Assembly (NCBI RefSeq): GCF_011761635.1
Contig: NZ_JAASRN010000001.1
Span: 248,001 to 312,000, forward strand
From: Thermonema lapsum
GTDB lineage: Bacteria; Bacteroidota; Bacteroidia; Cytophagales; Thermonemataceae
Direction: 5' to 3'
Length of the DNA: 64,000 nucleotides
Shown here one piece after another: positions 1 to 8,419 of the stretch. A model generated the notes under the pieces. That model had not been told where the DNA came from. It searched no databases and saw nothing but the letters and a program-made list of their open reading frames with translations. The position numbers and the translations under genes are program-made. How positions within the stretch are numbered: the stretch's first letter is position 1; every line of letters starts with the position of its first letter.

Positions 1-383
1 TGGGCGATATGTTTGAACTGATGCCTTTTGAGAACGAGCTGGTGATACTTACCGTCGAGGGTAAAACCCTTGCCAAGCTTTTTGATTATATGATTCGTAA
101 AAAAAATACAGCTTTGGGGGGCATACGCCTTGAAATAGCTGACGGCAAGGTGCGCAATGCATGGATTGCCGGAGAAGCATGGAATCCCAAGCATACCTAT
201 CTGGTGGCTATTTCTGACTATCTGGCAAACGGTGGCGATGAGATGGACTTCTGGAAAGAAGCCAAGAAGCGTGAAGAAACGGGCTTGAAAATCAGGGATA
301 TACTTATCGAAGGAGTAGAAAAAGCAGGTAAGCACAATGCCATTCATCTACATCTGGATGGTCGAGTGAAGTTGCTGGAGTAG
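1..383 (+). CDS. 5'-nucleotidase C-terminal domain protein (5' partial)
   Basis: The reading frame is open from the window edge, so the N-terminus is missing. An internal Met at base 9 sits inside the typical G-D-x-F-E-x-x-P-F-E-N segment and is not the start. About 127 residues remain and match the end of the 5'_nucleotid_C domain of the UshA/CD73 family: the P-F-E-N block, a V-A-x-S-D-Y-L-A-N-G-G-D block that helps bind the nucleoside, and the terminal helix. The family hydrolyses nucleoside 5'-monophosphates in the periplasm or at the cell surface. In Bacteroidota this domain is often a separate protein beside a metallophosphatase; the upstream partner cannot be seen. A strong hairpin terminator follows. 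Confidence 0.8.
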   Translation, partial: GDMFELMPFENELVILTVEGKTLAKLFDYMIRKKNTALGGIRLEIADGKVRNAWIAGEAWNPKHTYLVAISDYLANGGDEMDFWKEAKKREETGLKIRDILIEGVEKAGKHNAIHLHLDGRVKLLE

Positions 384-409
384 TGCCGTCGCAAAAGTTT
401 ATTGCCAAA

Positions 410-443
410 AAAGGCTGCCTTTTGCAGGTAGCCTTTGCTTTTT
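410..443 (+). terminator. Rho-independent terminator after the 5'-nucleotidase gene
   Basis: A 10-bp stem (AAAGGCTGCC with GGTAGCCTTT, one G-U pair) with a 7-base loop is followed by GCTTTTT. It lies 27 bases after the 5'-nucleotidase stop. It also lies just beyond the convergent YceI-like gene on the minus strand, so it may serve both. Confidence 0.75.
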
Positions 444-460
444 GAGTGATGCCTACGTTT

Positions 461-1111
461 TTATTGGCAATCTTTGTTGACGCTTGCTTCGGCATACAGG
501 CTCACCTCGGACCACAGCACCGACTTGCCGTCGGGACCAGTATGCAGCTCTTTGCAGACTTCATTGAGCGCTTTGATGCCGCTGCCTGCATTCCATTCTT
601 CCACGTTGATCGTGGCATGGAGGCTTACCTTCTCTTCGCTTAGAGAAAGGTTAACAGGGACTTGCTTGGTGATACCGTTCATTTCTATGCTCAACAGGGC
701 TTGGCTGTCATTGATGATAGAGTCCACGCGGGCTTTCAGCACTACCTGATCGCCTTCCGTCTTGGCAAAAGAGCCAAAGAAGTACTGGGCTATCTTGGCG
801 TCACGTTCAGGATTTTGGGTATCTACGCTATTGGTTGGGATGCTTATGCTCGCTCCTTTCAACAATGCTTGCAGAGAAGACGCTTTTTCTTGTGCCAACT
901 GCACCGTATATTTTTTGAAGCTGCCACTTACAGCGGCTTTCTCGGTGAACTTATAGGCAGTCCATGTGAGGGTAGTCTCGCCTAAGCTGTAGCGGCAATC
1001 AGTGGCTGTTTGGGTGGTTTGAGTGCTGTCGGTGGTGCTGCTTTCTTGTTTTTCTTCTTGCGAACCGCAGCTCCATAACAGCCCAAGCAGTCCAATGGAT
1101 AAGATGACTTT
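461..1111 (-). pseudogene. YceI-like lipoprotein with an apparently frameshifted start
   Basis: The frame encodes about 216 residues: a lipoprotein signal (K-V-I-L-S-I-G-L-L-G-L-L-W-S-C), a Ser/Thr/Gln/Glu-rich linker, then a YceI-like domain with W-T-A-Y-K near its start, G-S-F, a T-N-S-V-x-T-x-N-P-E-R-D stretch and alternating beta strands. YceI proteins are periplasmic lipocalin-like beta barrels that bind isoprenoid or other lipids. No ATG is in frame: a stop (bases 1112-1114, minus strand) directly precedes the Lys codon, while an ATG one base out of phase covers 1113-1115. Removing one A from the AAAA run gives a perfect Met-Lys-Val lipoprotein start. Either the gene is knocked out by one base, the base is a sequencing error, or a rare start codon is used. 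A GTG at 904 would lose the signal peptide and the first strands and is unlikely. Confidence 0.65.
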
Positions 1112-1147
1112 TCATAGGTTTGTTTTTTTGATTGAAAAAACATTTGA

Positions 1148-2293
1148 TTAATTGTTTTGTTCGACAATATCGCCCCGGCTGACACTTAGTATAATGCCTA
1201 TTGCCAAGCCGGTAAAAAGGAGGGAGGTTCCCCCCATGCTTACCAATGGAAGCGGCAAGCCGGTAATTGGCACCAAGCCTACGGCTACCGCCATGTTTGC
1301 CATGGCTTGTACTACCAAGCTAAAAGAAAGCCCGGCAGCGAGCAGCCCGCCAAAAGCCCGATGACTGCGCGAAAGAATCATCATACCACGATAAAGGAGA
1401 CCCAAGTACAGAAATACAACGAAAGCCCCGCCCACTAAACCATATTCTTCTACAATGATGGCAAAGATGAAATCAGAGAAGGGGTTGGGCAATATGTTAC
1501 GCTGCGTGCTGTTGCCGGGTCCTTTGCCGGTAAGCCCTCCCGTGGCAATGGCTATATAAGATTGCTCCGCCTGAAAGGGCACCTCTTCTTTATTTAAATA
1601 GCTTTCTATACGACTCTTTACGGTAGCGGCTCGCTCACCGAAGGAAAGGGCTATAAACAAAGCTGCGGCACCAATCAGCAAAACGGTGAAGAAGTAACGT
1701 AAGGGCACCCGCCCGATGAACATAATGAGCAGGCTGGTCATGAACAAAATCAAGGCGTTGGAGAAATTGCTGAGCCCTATGAGCCCGCAGATTAAGCCTA
1801 CCCAAAAAAGCATGGGCAATAATCCCTCTTGGATATCGTCGATGCGATGTTGCCGTTTAGAAAGCATGGCAGCCAAATGCGAAATGAGTGCCAACTTAGC
1901 CAAGTCGGATGGCTGAAAGGATTGATTAATGAAAGGGATGGTAATCCACCGGCTGGCTTCGTTGATGCTGGTGCCATACAGTTGCGCAATGAGGAGTAAG
2001 GGCACCGATACCCACAAAGCAAACAACGACAGACGCGCATAATAGCGGTAGTCGATGCGGTGGGCTATCCACATGACCAATAGTGCCAACAAAACCAAAC
2101 GGGCATGCTTGAGTAGATAATACTCCGTATCTCCTTCCAAGTACTTAAATGCCAATGACTGCGTGGCGCTATACACTACCAAAATACTGATGAGTGAGAG
2201 GGCAGCCACAATATACCATATGACTGGGTCACCTTTAAAAAGAGGGTGCTCTTTTTTGTTTAATGCATCTGCTTGAGAATTCAAAAAACTCAT
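1148..2293 (-). CDS. ftsW: FtsW/RodA/SpoVE (SEDS) peptidoglycan polymerase, FtsW-type
   Basis: 381 residues with about ten membrane segments, the usual SEDS size. SEDS proteins polymerise lipid II into glycan strands with a partner class B PBP; FtsW acts at the septum. Visible family blocks are the Q-P-S-D-L-A-K-L segment, A-E-Q-S-Y-I-A-I-A-T-G-G-L-T-G-K-G-P-G-N-S, the Asp-containing N-P-F-S-D-F-I-F-A-I-I-V-E-E-Y-G-L-V-G loop, and the C-terminal G-L-P-L-P-L-V-S-M-G-G-T-S block. The last two are closer to FtsW than RodA. Bacteroidota normally keep ftsW between murD and murG; here it stands alone, divergent from fumarylacetoacetase and upstream of a YceI-like gene. The ATG at 2293 lies 20 bases from a good promoter -7 element. 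Confidence 0.88.
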   Translation of the reverse strand: MSFLNSQADALNKKEHPLFKGDPVIWYIVAALSLISILVVYSATQSLAFKYLEGDTEYYLLKHARLVLLALLVMWIAHRIDYRYYARLSLFALWVSVPLLLIAQLYGTSINEASRWITIPFINQSFQPSDLAKLALISHLAAMLSKRQHRIDDIQEGLLPMLFWVGLICGLIGLSNFSNALILFMTSLLIMFIGRVPLRYFFTVLLIGAAALFIALSFGERAATVKSRIESYLNKEEVPFQAEQSYIAIATGGLTGKGPGNSTQRNILPNPFSDFIFAIIVEEYGLVGGAFVVFLYLGLLYRGMMILSRSHRAFGGLLAAGLSFSLVVQAMANMAVAVGLVPITGLPLPLVSMGGTSLLFTGLAIGIILSVSRGDIVEQNN

Positions 2294-2312
2294 AATCCTG
2301 ATTTCTTTGTAT

Positions 2313-2345
2313 CAAAGATAAAAAATCCTGTGGCATGGATACAAA
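2313..2345 (-). promoter_or_regulatory. Bacteroidota-type promoter for ftsW
   Basis: On the minus strand a perfect TATCTTTG (bases 2320-2313) is preceded, 21 bases upstream, by TTTG (2345-2342). This matches the primary sigma consensus of Bacteroidota (TTTG, about 19-21 bases, TAnnTTTG). It lies 20 bases before the ftsW ATG. Confidence 0.65.
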
Positions 2346-2381
2346 CAAACGAAAACACAGAGGAGTTTGCGGCAAACAATA

Positions 2382-2412
2382 CTTGTGTTTTTAGAAATAT
2401 CCCATAATTTCG
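2382..2412 (+). promoter_or_regulatory. Likely promoter for fahA
   Basis: CTTG, then 19 bases, then TAATTTCG. Each half differs from the Bacteroidota consensus by one base. It lies 27 bases before the fahA ATG and back-to-back with the ftsW promoter. Confidence 0.4.
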
Positions 2413-2439
2413 TGGCAGAAACCAAAAACACTTAAACCA

Positions 2440-3714
2440 ATGATACAAGCCAACGACCCGAAACTCCGTTCGTGGATAGACATTCCTGCCGATAGCGACT
2501 TTCCCATTCAAAACATACCTTTTGGCATTTTTTCTCACGACGGACGTACCAAACGCGCTGCCAGCCGCATCGGGGACTATGTGATAGACCTGAGTGCGCT
2601 GGCAGAGCTGGGTTATTTCGATAATCTGCAGATTCCTGACCTCTCGGTTTTTTACAACGATACACTGAACGACTTCATCCGTTTGGGAAAGGAGACCACC
2701 CGTCAGGTACGTAACCGCCTTGCCGAGCTTTTCGCTGCCGATAATCCCACTTTGCGTGAGCAAACAGAGCACAAAGAGCAGGTGCTCTTTGATGCTCGCC
2801 GTGTGTATATGCACATGCCTGTAGAGGTAGGCGACTACACCGACTTTTACTCCAGCTTAGAGCACGCCACCAATGTGGGTAAGATGTTTCGTCCTGACAA
2901 CCCTCTGCTGCCCAATTGGAAACACCTGCCTGTTGGGTATCATGGGCGTTCGTCTTCCATTGTAGTTTCCGGTCATCCGGTCATCCGTCCCAAAGGGCAA
3001 ATTATGCCTGCGGGTGCCGACAAGCCCATTTTCTCTGCTACCCAGCGCCTCGACTTTGAACTGGAAGTAGCCTTTATTGTAGGCAAAGACACCCAAATGG
3101 GAGATAGCATCAGCACTGCCCAAGCCGAAGATTATATCTTTGGTTTGGTGCTCTTCAATGATTGGTCGGCGCGTGATATACAGCAGTGGGAGTACGTGCC
3201 TTTGGGACCGTTCTTAGGTAAAAATTTCGCTTCTACCATCTCTCCATGGATAGTTACCCTCGATGCCTTGGAGCCTTTCCGTGTGGAGTCGCCCAAACAA
3301 GACCCCGAGGTACTCGATTACCTCAAGTTTGAAGGAAAGAAAAGCTTTGACATACACTTGGAGGTATATATTCAACCCAAAGATGCCGAAGCCTCTTTGG
3401 TGTGCCGCAGCAACTTCAAATACATGTATTGGAACATGAGCCAACAGTTGGCACATCATACAGTGAACGGTTGCCCCATGCGAGTGGGCGACATGTGTGC
3501 GTCGGGAACCATCAGTGGACCTACCCCCGACAGCTTCGGTTCTATGCTTGAACTGAGTTGGGGTGGCAAAAATGCGGTGAAGCTCCAAGGGGGCATTGAG
3601 CGCAAATTTATTGAAGACTACGATACTGTGATTATGAAGGGATATGCACAAGGCGAAGGCTACCGGGTAGGCTTCGGCGAATGCGTCGGGCAAGTACTGC
3701 CTGCTAAGCTGTAA
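2440..3714 (+). CDS. fahA: Fumarylacetoacetase
   Basis: 424 residues, the usual length of the full two-domain enzyme. It hydrolyses fumarylacetoacetate to fumarate and acetoacetate, the last step of tyrosine and phenylalanine breakdown, in the cytoplasm. An SH3-like N-terminal domain (about 1-120) precedes the FAH hydrolase fold. Active-site residues known from mammalian FAH are present: Y-T-D-F-Y with the catalytic His142 in S-L-E-H-A-T, metal ligands Asp135, Glu207 and Glu209 (D-F-E-L-E-V), Asp241 in F-N-D-W-S-A-R-D, and Lys261 in F-L-G-K-N-F. No other tyrosine-pathway gene is adjacent, so the gene stands alone between ftsW and tamB. It ends at a strong hairpin. Confidence 0.97.
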   Translation: MIQANDPKLRSWIDIPADSDFPIQNIPFGIFSHDGRTKRAASRIGDYVIDLSALAELGYFDNLQIPDLSVFYNDTLNDFIRLGKETTRQVRNRLAELFAADNPTLREQTEHKEQVLFDARRVYMHMPVEVGDYTDFYSSLEHATNVGKMFRPDNPLLPNWKHLPVGYHGRSSSIVVSGHPVIRPKGQIMPAGADKPIFSATQRLDFELEVAFIVGKDTQMGDSISTAQAEDYIFGLVLFNDWSARDIQQWEYVPLGPFLGKNFASTISPWIVTLDALEPFRVESPKQDPEVLDYLKFEGKKSFDIHLEVYIQPKDAEASLVCRSNFKYMYWNMSQQLAHHTVNGCPMRVGDMCASGTISGPTPDSFGSMLELSWGGKNAVKLQGGIERKFIEDYDTVIMKGYAQGEGYRVGFGECVGQVLPAKL

Positions 3715-3740
3715 AGCAGAGACAAAATAAAAACTTCATG

Positions 3741-3768
3741 GGCGGAGAGAGGCAACTCTCCGCCTTTT
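3741..3768 (+). terminator. Terminator between fahA and tamB
   Basis: A perfect 9-bp GC-rich stem (GGCGGAGAG and CTCTCCGCC) with a 6-base loop is followed by TTTT. It lies 26 bases after the fahA stop and before the convergent tamB stop, so it probably serves fahA and may act in both directions. Confidence 0.75.
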
Positions 3769-3782
3769 GGCTTATTTTTATT

Positions 3783-6700
3783 TTATAGCTCCTTCTCGTC
3801 GGATGCTTCCTCTTGTTGTGTGGGCTCTTGTTCTTCAATTACGGTAGGGTCCTTTGGTTTTGATTTGCTCTTTTTCTTGCGGGAAAACAACTCTAAAAAT
3901 GAGCTGAAATCCCGGGTGTATAGGATGCTGAAGCCCGCGGCAGTGTTGGTACTGTTGCTGAGCGCTGTAACCACTCCGTTGTTCAGATTTTTATTGTACA
4001 TCTTCAAGCGATAACGTCCGTCGGGCGTGAGTATGTATTCTACTGTCCATTCACCTACAATATTGGCAGTGGCACTTTGATTTTGGGTATCTATCAGCCC
4101 GTTGCGCGTCACACGCAGACGCCCGTTCATGAAGGTGTAACTTAGTCTTACATGAAATACATTGTTGGTTTGCCGGTCCCATCCGGACAGGTCAACGTCT
4201 ATTTGAAGGTTTTCGTCCACTTGCGACATCCAATGGCTCAATTGATTGGAAAGCAATTCACTCACCGTGTTGCCACCGGCACCGCTGATGCCGCTGAATG
4301 AGTTTTCGGCAGAAAATTTCTTGAATAAAATCAAGCTGAATACTTGGCGGTTACGCTCTTGCTCGTCGCCTGCAATGCGTCCTTTGAAACTATATAAAAC
4401 AGAACGCAGGGTGGGGTTGGTAATGCTGCGCTCCACTTCGCTGAAGTCAATGTCGAAGCGAATGTCCGGGGCAAGCATGGGACCGGTCAGGTGCAACAAT
4501 ACTTGCACCGGATAGCGGCGCGTGTATTCCGGAGAGTTCAGCTCTTGATTGCTGCTGCTGAGGAGGGGCAGCAAAGGGGTGATGGTTTCGTAGTAGGCTT
4601 TGATATCCAATTCTGCACTGTACACATCACCGATGAAGTAAATGGCGCTGCCTTGCCGCACTTTGAACTGCTTGTTTACGAGGTTCATCATGGTGAAGTT
4701 ATAGCTTCCTTCTTTGATATAGAAATCGCCCCATATACTAAACTCGCCGCGGGAGTCGATGTTCATCTGTACTTTTCCTTCCCCGTTTCCTCGCATAATG
4801 TCGCCTGCCCGCGGGTCAAAGATGATTTCAAAGTAGGCATCGGGGGTGATTTCCAAGTTGAAGTCCATGCGCAGGTTTTGCAGCTTCACTTCCTTTACTT
4901 CACTCTTGTTGCCTGCTTCTTTGTCGAAGTCCTTGAAAACGATATAATCTTTTTGGGCTACCTGCTGACTACCATAAAGAGGGATGTAGAGCTTGGTACC
5001 GTACGCTGTGCGTGCATTGGCTTGCAGGTATAGATTTTCTGGGGTGCCACTGATGCGGGCATTGCCGCTTACCAAGGCATCGCCATAGTAGAGTTCGCCT
5101 TCCCGTGGGGGCACATTCAGCACCAAAAAATTTTTAAGCTCGCCTTGTATGTCTAAATAAAAATCTTGAAAGTAGCGATGATAAATGTCGCCGGTAAAGA
5201 CAGCATTTCCTTTGCGGTCGTCAGTCAGGTGCAGGCGCCGCATGCGGATGGCATCGGGGGTGATATACAGCTTGTCGCTGAAACTGTAGGTTGTGCCTAA
5301 GTAGTTGACCTTGAAACTTGCTTGTTTGAAATCAAGGATGCCGGCAAGGAGTGGTTTTCCGAGACTGCCCCGCAGCGCCAGCTTGCCGGATACTGTTCCA
5401 CCGATGTTCGACAAATAATCCTGTAAAAAGGGGGTAAGTACTTTTAACTCTGTTTCTTTCATTTCTGCTACCACATGCACCTGCTCCGTGCGGTACCGGT
5501 AGTGTCCACTGGCGAAGAACACATAATCTACGCGGTTGTATAGGTCGAGGTTGAAGAGGACACTCTCTGTTTGGGCGTCCCACCCAACCATACTACTCAG
5601 GTATCCCACATATATATTCTGAAAGGTAAGGTCTTCGATTTCAGCTTCGCCTTCAATAATGGGCAAGTCTGTATAGAGATTACGCAAAGCGAAGCTTCCC
5701 ACGAGGGTGCCTCCTATAGGTACGCTTGCCAAAGCCGTGAGTGGGCGTAAGTCAACCATGTTGAAGTCTACCAGTAGTTGGTGTGGGTAGGTAGCCTCCG
5801 TCATATTGCCATCAATGACAATAGATTGCCCGCGATGAGAGAGCATGAATCGGTCGAAGCTGATTTGTCGGCTGTTGCCCGTATCGAACAGTATTTGGCG
5901 GAAGGGTTCAATATTCCACTCAGCCCCGCCTAAGGTAATATGCGAATCATAGAAGTAAAGTTTCTGCTGGGCTTCGTCTAGTTCCAATGCTCCTTGCAAC
6001 TTCAATTCCGAAAGTAGCGTATCGTTGTCTGCTTGCAAGTACTGGGTGAATTCTATGGCATCATTATACCAAGAGGCATGGATTTGTAGTTTTCGGGTAG
6101 GGATGCCGACTATCTCTTGCCGCGCAGAGGCGAAGTCGAGCTGTGCCAGTACCTCCGGTTCATAACGGGCTTTGTGTATTTCTATATCCAAAGCGGATTC
6201 ATAGAATCGCTCGCTGCCCCATAGTAGAGTGTCTATGGGAGTTTGGGTTTCTATTTTACACACAGTAGAGTCGATAGACTGCATAAAATTCCCCTTAAGA
6301 CGGGTGTTGTGGCTTAGGTAAGCATTGGGGGCAAATAGCTGCAATAAAGGGTTTAGATTGGTGAACACCGCAGCTATTTGTATGTGCAGGCTGTCGGCGC
6401 TGGCTTGTTGTTTTTTATTGGCATAATACTCTTTTTGTTCTTGTGGTTGTTTGCTCAATGCAAGCCATAGTTCATAGGGCACTTCTTGCAAATAACGAAT
6501 CAGTTGAGCACTGCTATAGTGCCCAGAAAGGGTTACATCTACATAATCGGAAGTAAGATGTATTTTTTCTTCGCCGCCGGTTTCTTGCTGTTGGTAAGAA
6601 ATGCCGAGGGTTTGAGGGGTTAGAGTATGTGTTCCGTATAAAAAATAGATTTTGCGAAAATCCAGACGTGCGTCTGTACTTTGGTATTCTGTGTATTCAC

Positions 6701-8414
6701 CTTCTATCTGTGTAGACAGTCGGGCGGTGGTGTCTGTCCAGTAGGTTGCTTGAAGGTCTATATAGTCAATGCTCCCTTTCAACTTGGCAAAGCGCAAGCT
6801 ATCTTCCCCAAAAGTGCCTTCTAAAAGCAGATGCAGTTGGGCATTGGGGTCTTCGGAATGCAAGGTGCAGTTGAGTAGGGCATTGGTGGAATTGCTTGAA
6901 AGCGTCAGTTGGCGGTAAGGGTATTGGTTGATGACAAGTTCTTTAATCTTAGCAGAGAAACTAAGGTCGTGCCGGTACAGTTCCAAGCCCTGACCTGCCA
7001 GCTTCATGCTGCCTGTCAGGTACCCCAGTATACTTTGCTCCAAAAGATAACCTAAGCGAAAGCCCGACAAGTCAACTTGAAAGTTATAGTGTGGTACATC
7101 AGGCGCTTCTTCTTTGTAGAAATAATTTCCTTGACTTTTTATTTCGCCCAAGCCTGTATAAAGGTGGGTGCTGTAGCTGAAGTCTTTGACGTAGCCGTCG
7201 AGGCGCAGTTCGCCGTCGATAAAATCTATCTTTGAGAGCCATGGATGCAAGGATGGCGGCACATACTGCAGGAGGTCTTGTGTTTTAATCGAGAGCGAGG
7301 GGAGGTCTGCTTCTACAACAGCCTCTTCTATGTCGGGCAGTCCCTGTATGCTGATGACTCCTTGTAAGTAGCTGTCGTTTCCGAAGCGTAGATGAGCGTC
7401 TTCCCACAATAGCTCTCTGACAGTGCCACTGATTTGTCCGTTGATTTGCCACTCATCTTGCCATTGGGCAAAAGCCTCGTCGAATGCAGCCAAATCGGCG
7501 GGGTGGATGCGCGTGTCTTCGAAGTGTATATCAAGCAGCACAGAATCAACAAATGCGCTCATAGCGTCTATGCTTTCATAGGAAAAGCGCACTTGGTTGC
7601 CCACATAAGAATTGTTTAAATAAAGATGCAGGCGGTCAAAATACATGTGCTGGGCATCGAGGTGGAAGTCGGTGTCGAGGCTTTTTACATGCAGTGCACT
7701 CTTGGGTTCGTGAAACTGAAGTTGCTGGGTGCTGAGTTGTATGGTGTCGGCAATGGCGCGGAAATTCAGCACCGTGCCGTAGATGTTGTGCAGCTGGAAG
7801 TGGGCGTAGTCAAAGAGTCCTTTGGGTAAGGGGGCTTGCCTGTCGTCATGATAAAGGAACTGCATGTTGTTCAAGTAGGCTTTGTCGATGACGAAGGGAG
7901 CTGGTTGTTGGCTACTACTCTGTCCGCCGAAGCGCTCGTTGATTTCTGCGACGAGTAAATTGATATTGAAATCTTCATGCTGAATGTCGTAGTGCATATT
8001 GAAAAAGCCGTTTGCCAAGTAGGCTTCTTTGATACGCACCTCGCCTTCAAGCAGATGAGGCAGGCTGAAGGTGAGTCGTAGTTCTTCAACTTCCACTAAA
8101 TCTACGAAGTGTTCGTCATATACGTGTAGCTTGCGCAAATGTACGCTTTGGTTTGGCAGGTTGATAAGCAGTCGCTCGATTTCGGCGTTATAGTGGCTGT
8201 CTTGGAAGAGATAGTTGACTGCCTGCTTTGCCAAGAAACTTTGCACTATGGGCAATGCCAAGACTGCTGCCAGTGTAAAGAAAAAAAGCAAAGCATAAAA
8301 AAGAGGAAGAGTAAACCACCGATGCAGTAGCCTTTTGAAAATCCTCGAAAAAGGCGTACTTTCGTTTTCTGAAACGTATTCTTTTTCTACTTTTTCTCTC
8401 TTATTGAATGCCAA
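3783..8414 (-). CDS. tamB: TamB-like translocation/assembly module protein (AsmA/DUF490 superfamily)
   Basis: 1543 residues: a charged cytoplasmic start, one membrane anchor (about 35-60), then a very long beta-rich repeat region, and the TamB/DUF490 domain in the last 400 or so residues (blocks such as I-Y-F-I-G-D-V-Y and the G-R-I-A-G-D region). TamB-like proteins span the periplasm as a hydrophobic groove and are linked to phospholipid delivery and outer-membrane protein assembly. The tail is charged and low in complexity (Lys- and Glu/Gln-rich). The only start before the anchor is a TTG at 8414; no ATG is available until well after the membrane segment, and an in-frame stop lies five codons upstream. 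Divergence from tsaD is a common Bacteroidota arrangement. Confidence 0.88.
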   Translation of the reverse strand: MAFNKREKVEKEYVSENESTPFSRIFKRLLHRWFTLPLFYALLFFFTLAAVLALPIVQSFLAKQAVNYLFQDSHYNAEIERLLINLPNQSVHLRKLHVYDEHFVDLVEVEELRLTFSLPHLLEGEVRIKEAYLANGFFNMHYDIQHEDFNINLLVAEINERFGGQSSSQQPAPFVIDKAYLNNMQFLYHDDRQAPLPKGLFDYAHFQLHNIYGTVLNFRAIADTIQLSTQQLQFHEPKSALHVKSLDTDFHLDAQHMYFDRLHLYLNNSYVGNQVRFSYESIDAMSAFVDSVLLDIHFEDTRIHPADLAAFDEAFAQWQDEWQINGQISGTVRELLWEDAHLRFGNDSYLQGVISIQGLPDIEEAVVEADLPSLSIKTQDLLQYVPPSLHPWLSKIDFIDGELRLDGYVKDFSYSTHLYTGLGEIKSQGNYFYKEEAPDVPHYNFQVDLSGFRLGYLLEQSILGYLTGSMKLAGQGLELYRHDLSFSAKIKELVINQYPYRQLTLSSNSTNALLNCTLHSEDPNAQLHLLLEGTFGEDSLRFAKLKGSIDYIDLQATYWTDTTARLSTQIEGEYTEYQSTDARLDFRKIYFLYGTHTLTPQTLGISYQQQETGGEEKIHLTSDYVDVTLSGHYSSAQLIRYLQEVPYELWLALSKQPQEQKEYYANKKQQASADSLHIQIAAVFTNLNPLLQLFAPNAYLSHNTRLKGNFMQSIDSTVCKIETQTPIDTLLWGSERFYESALDIEIHKARYEPEVLAQLDFASARQEIVGIPTRKLQIHASWYNDAIEFTQYLQADNDTLLSELKLQGALELDEAQQKLYFYDSHITLGGAEWNIEPFRQILFDTGNSRQISFDRFMLSHRGQSIVIDGNMTEATYPHQLLVDFNMVDLRPLTALASVPIGGTLVGSFALRNLYTDLPIIEGEAEIEDLTFQNIYVGYLSSMVGWDAQTESVLFNLDLYNRVDYVFFASGHYRYRTEQVHVVAEMKETELKVLTPFLQDYLSNIGGTVSGKLALRGSLGKPLLAGILDFKQASFKVNYLGTTYSFSDKLYITPDAIRMRRLHLTDDRKGNAVFTGDIYHRYFQDFYLDIQGELKNFLVLNVPPREGELYYGDALVSGNARISGTPENLYLQANARTAYGTKLYIPLYGSQQVAQKDYIVFKDFDKEAGNKSEVKEVKLQNLRMDFNLEITPDAYFEIIFDPRAGDIMRGNGEGKVQMNIDSRGEFSIWGDFYIKEGSYNFTMMNLVNKQFKVRQGSAIYFIGDVYSAELDIKAYYETITPLLPLLSSSNQELNSPEYTRRYPVQVLLHLTGPMLAPDIRFDIDFSEVERSITNPTLRSVLYSFKGRIAGDEQERNRQVFSLILFKKFSAENSFSGISGAGGNTVSELLSNQLSHWMSQVDENLQIDVDLSGWDRQTNNVFHVRLSYTFMNGRLRVTRNGLIDTQNQSATANIVGEWTVEYILTPDGRYRLKMYNKNLNNGVVTALSNSTNTAAGFSILYTRDFSSFLELFSRKKKSKSKPKDPTVIEEQEPTQQEEASDEKEL

Positions 8415-8419
8415 GGCGT

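Noticed and set aside
4491-5033. 180-residue rightward open frame inside tamB
   Set aside because: Opposite strand of a long gene with strong evidence; typical antisense shadow.
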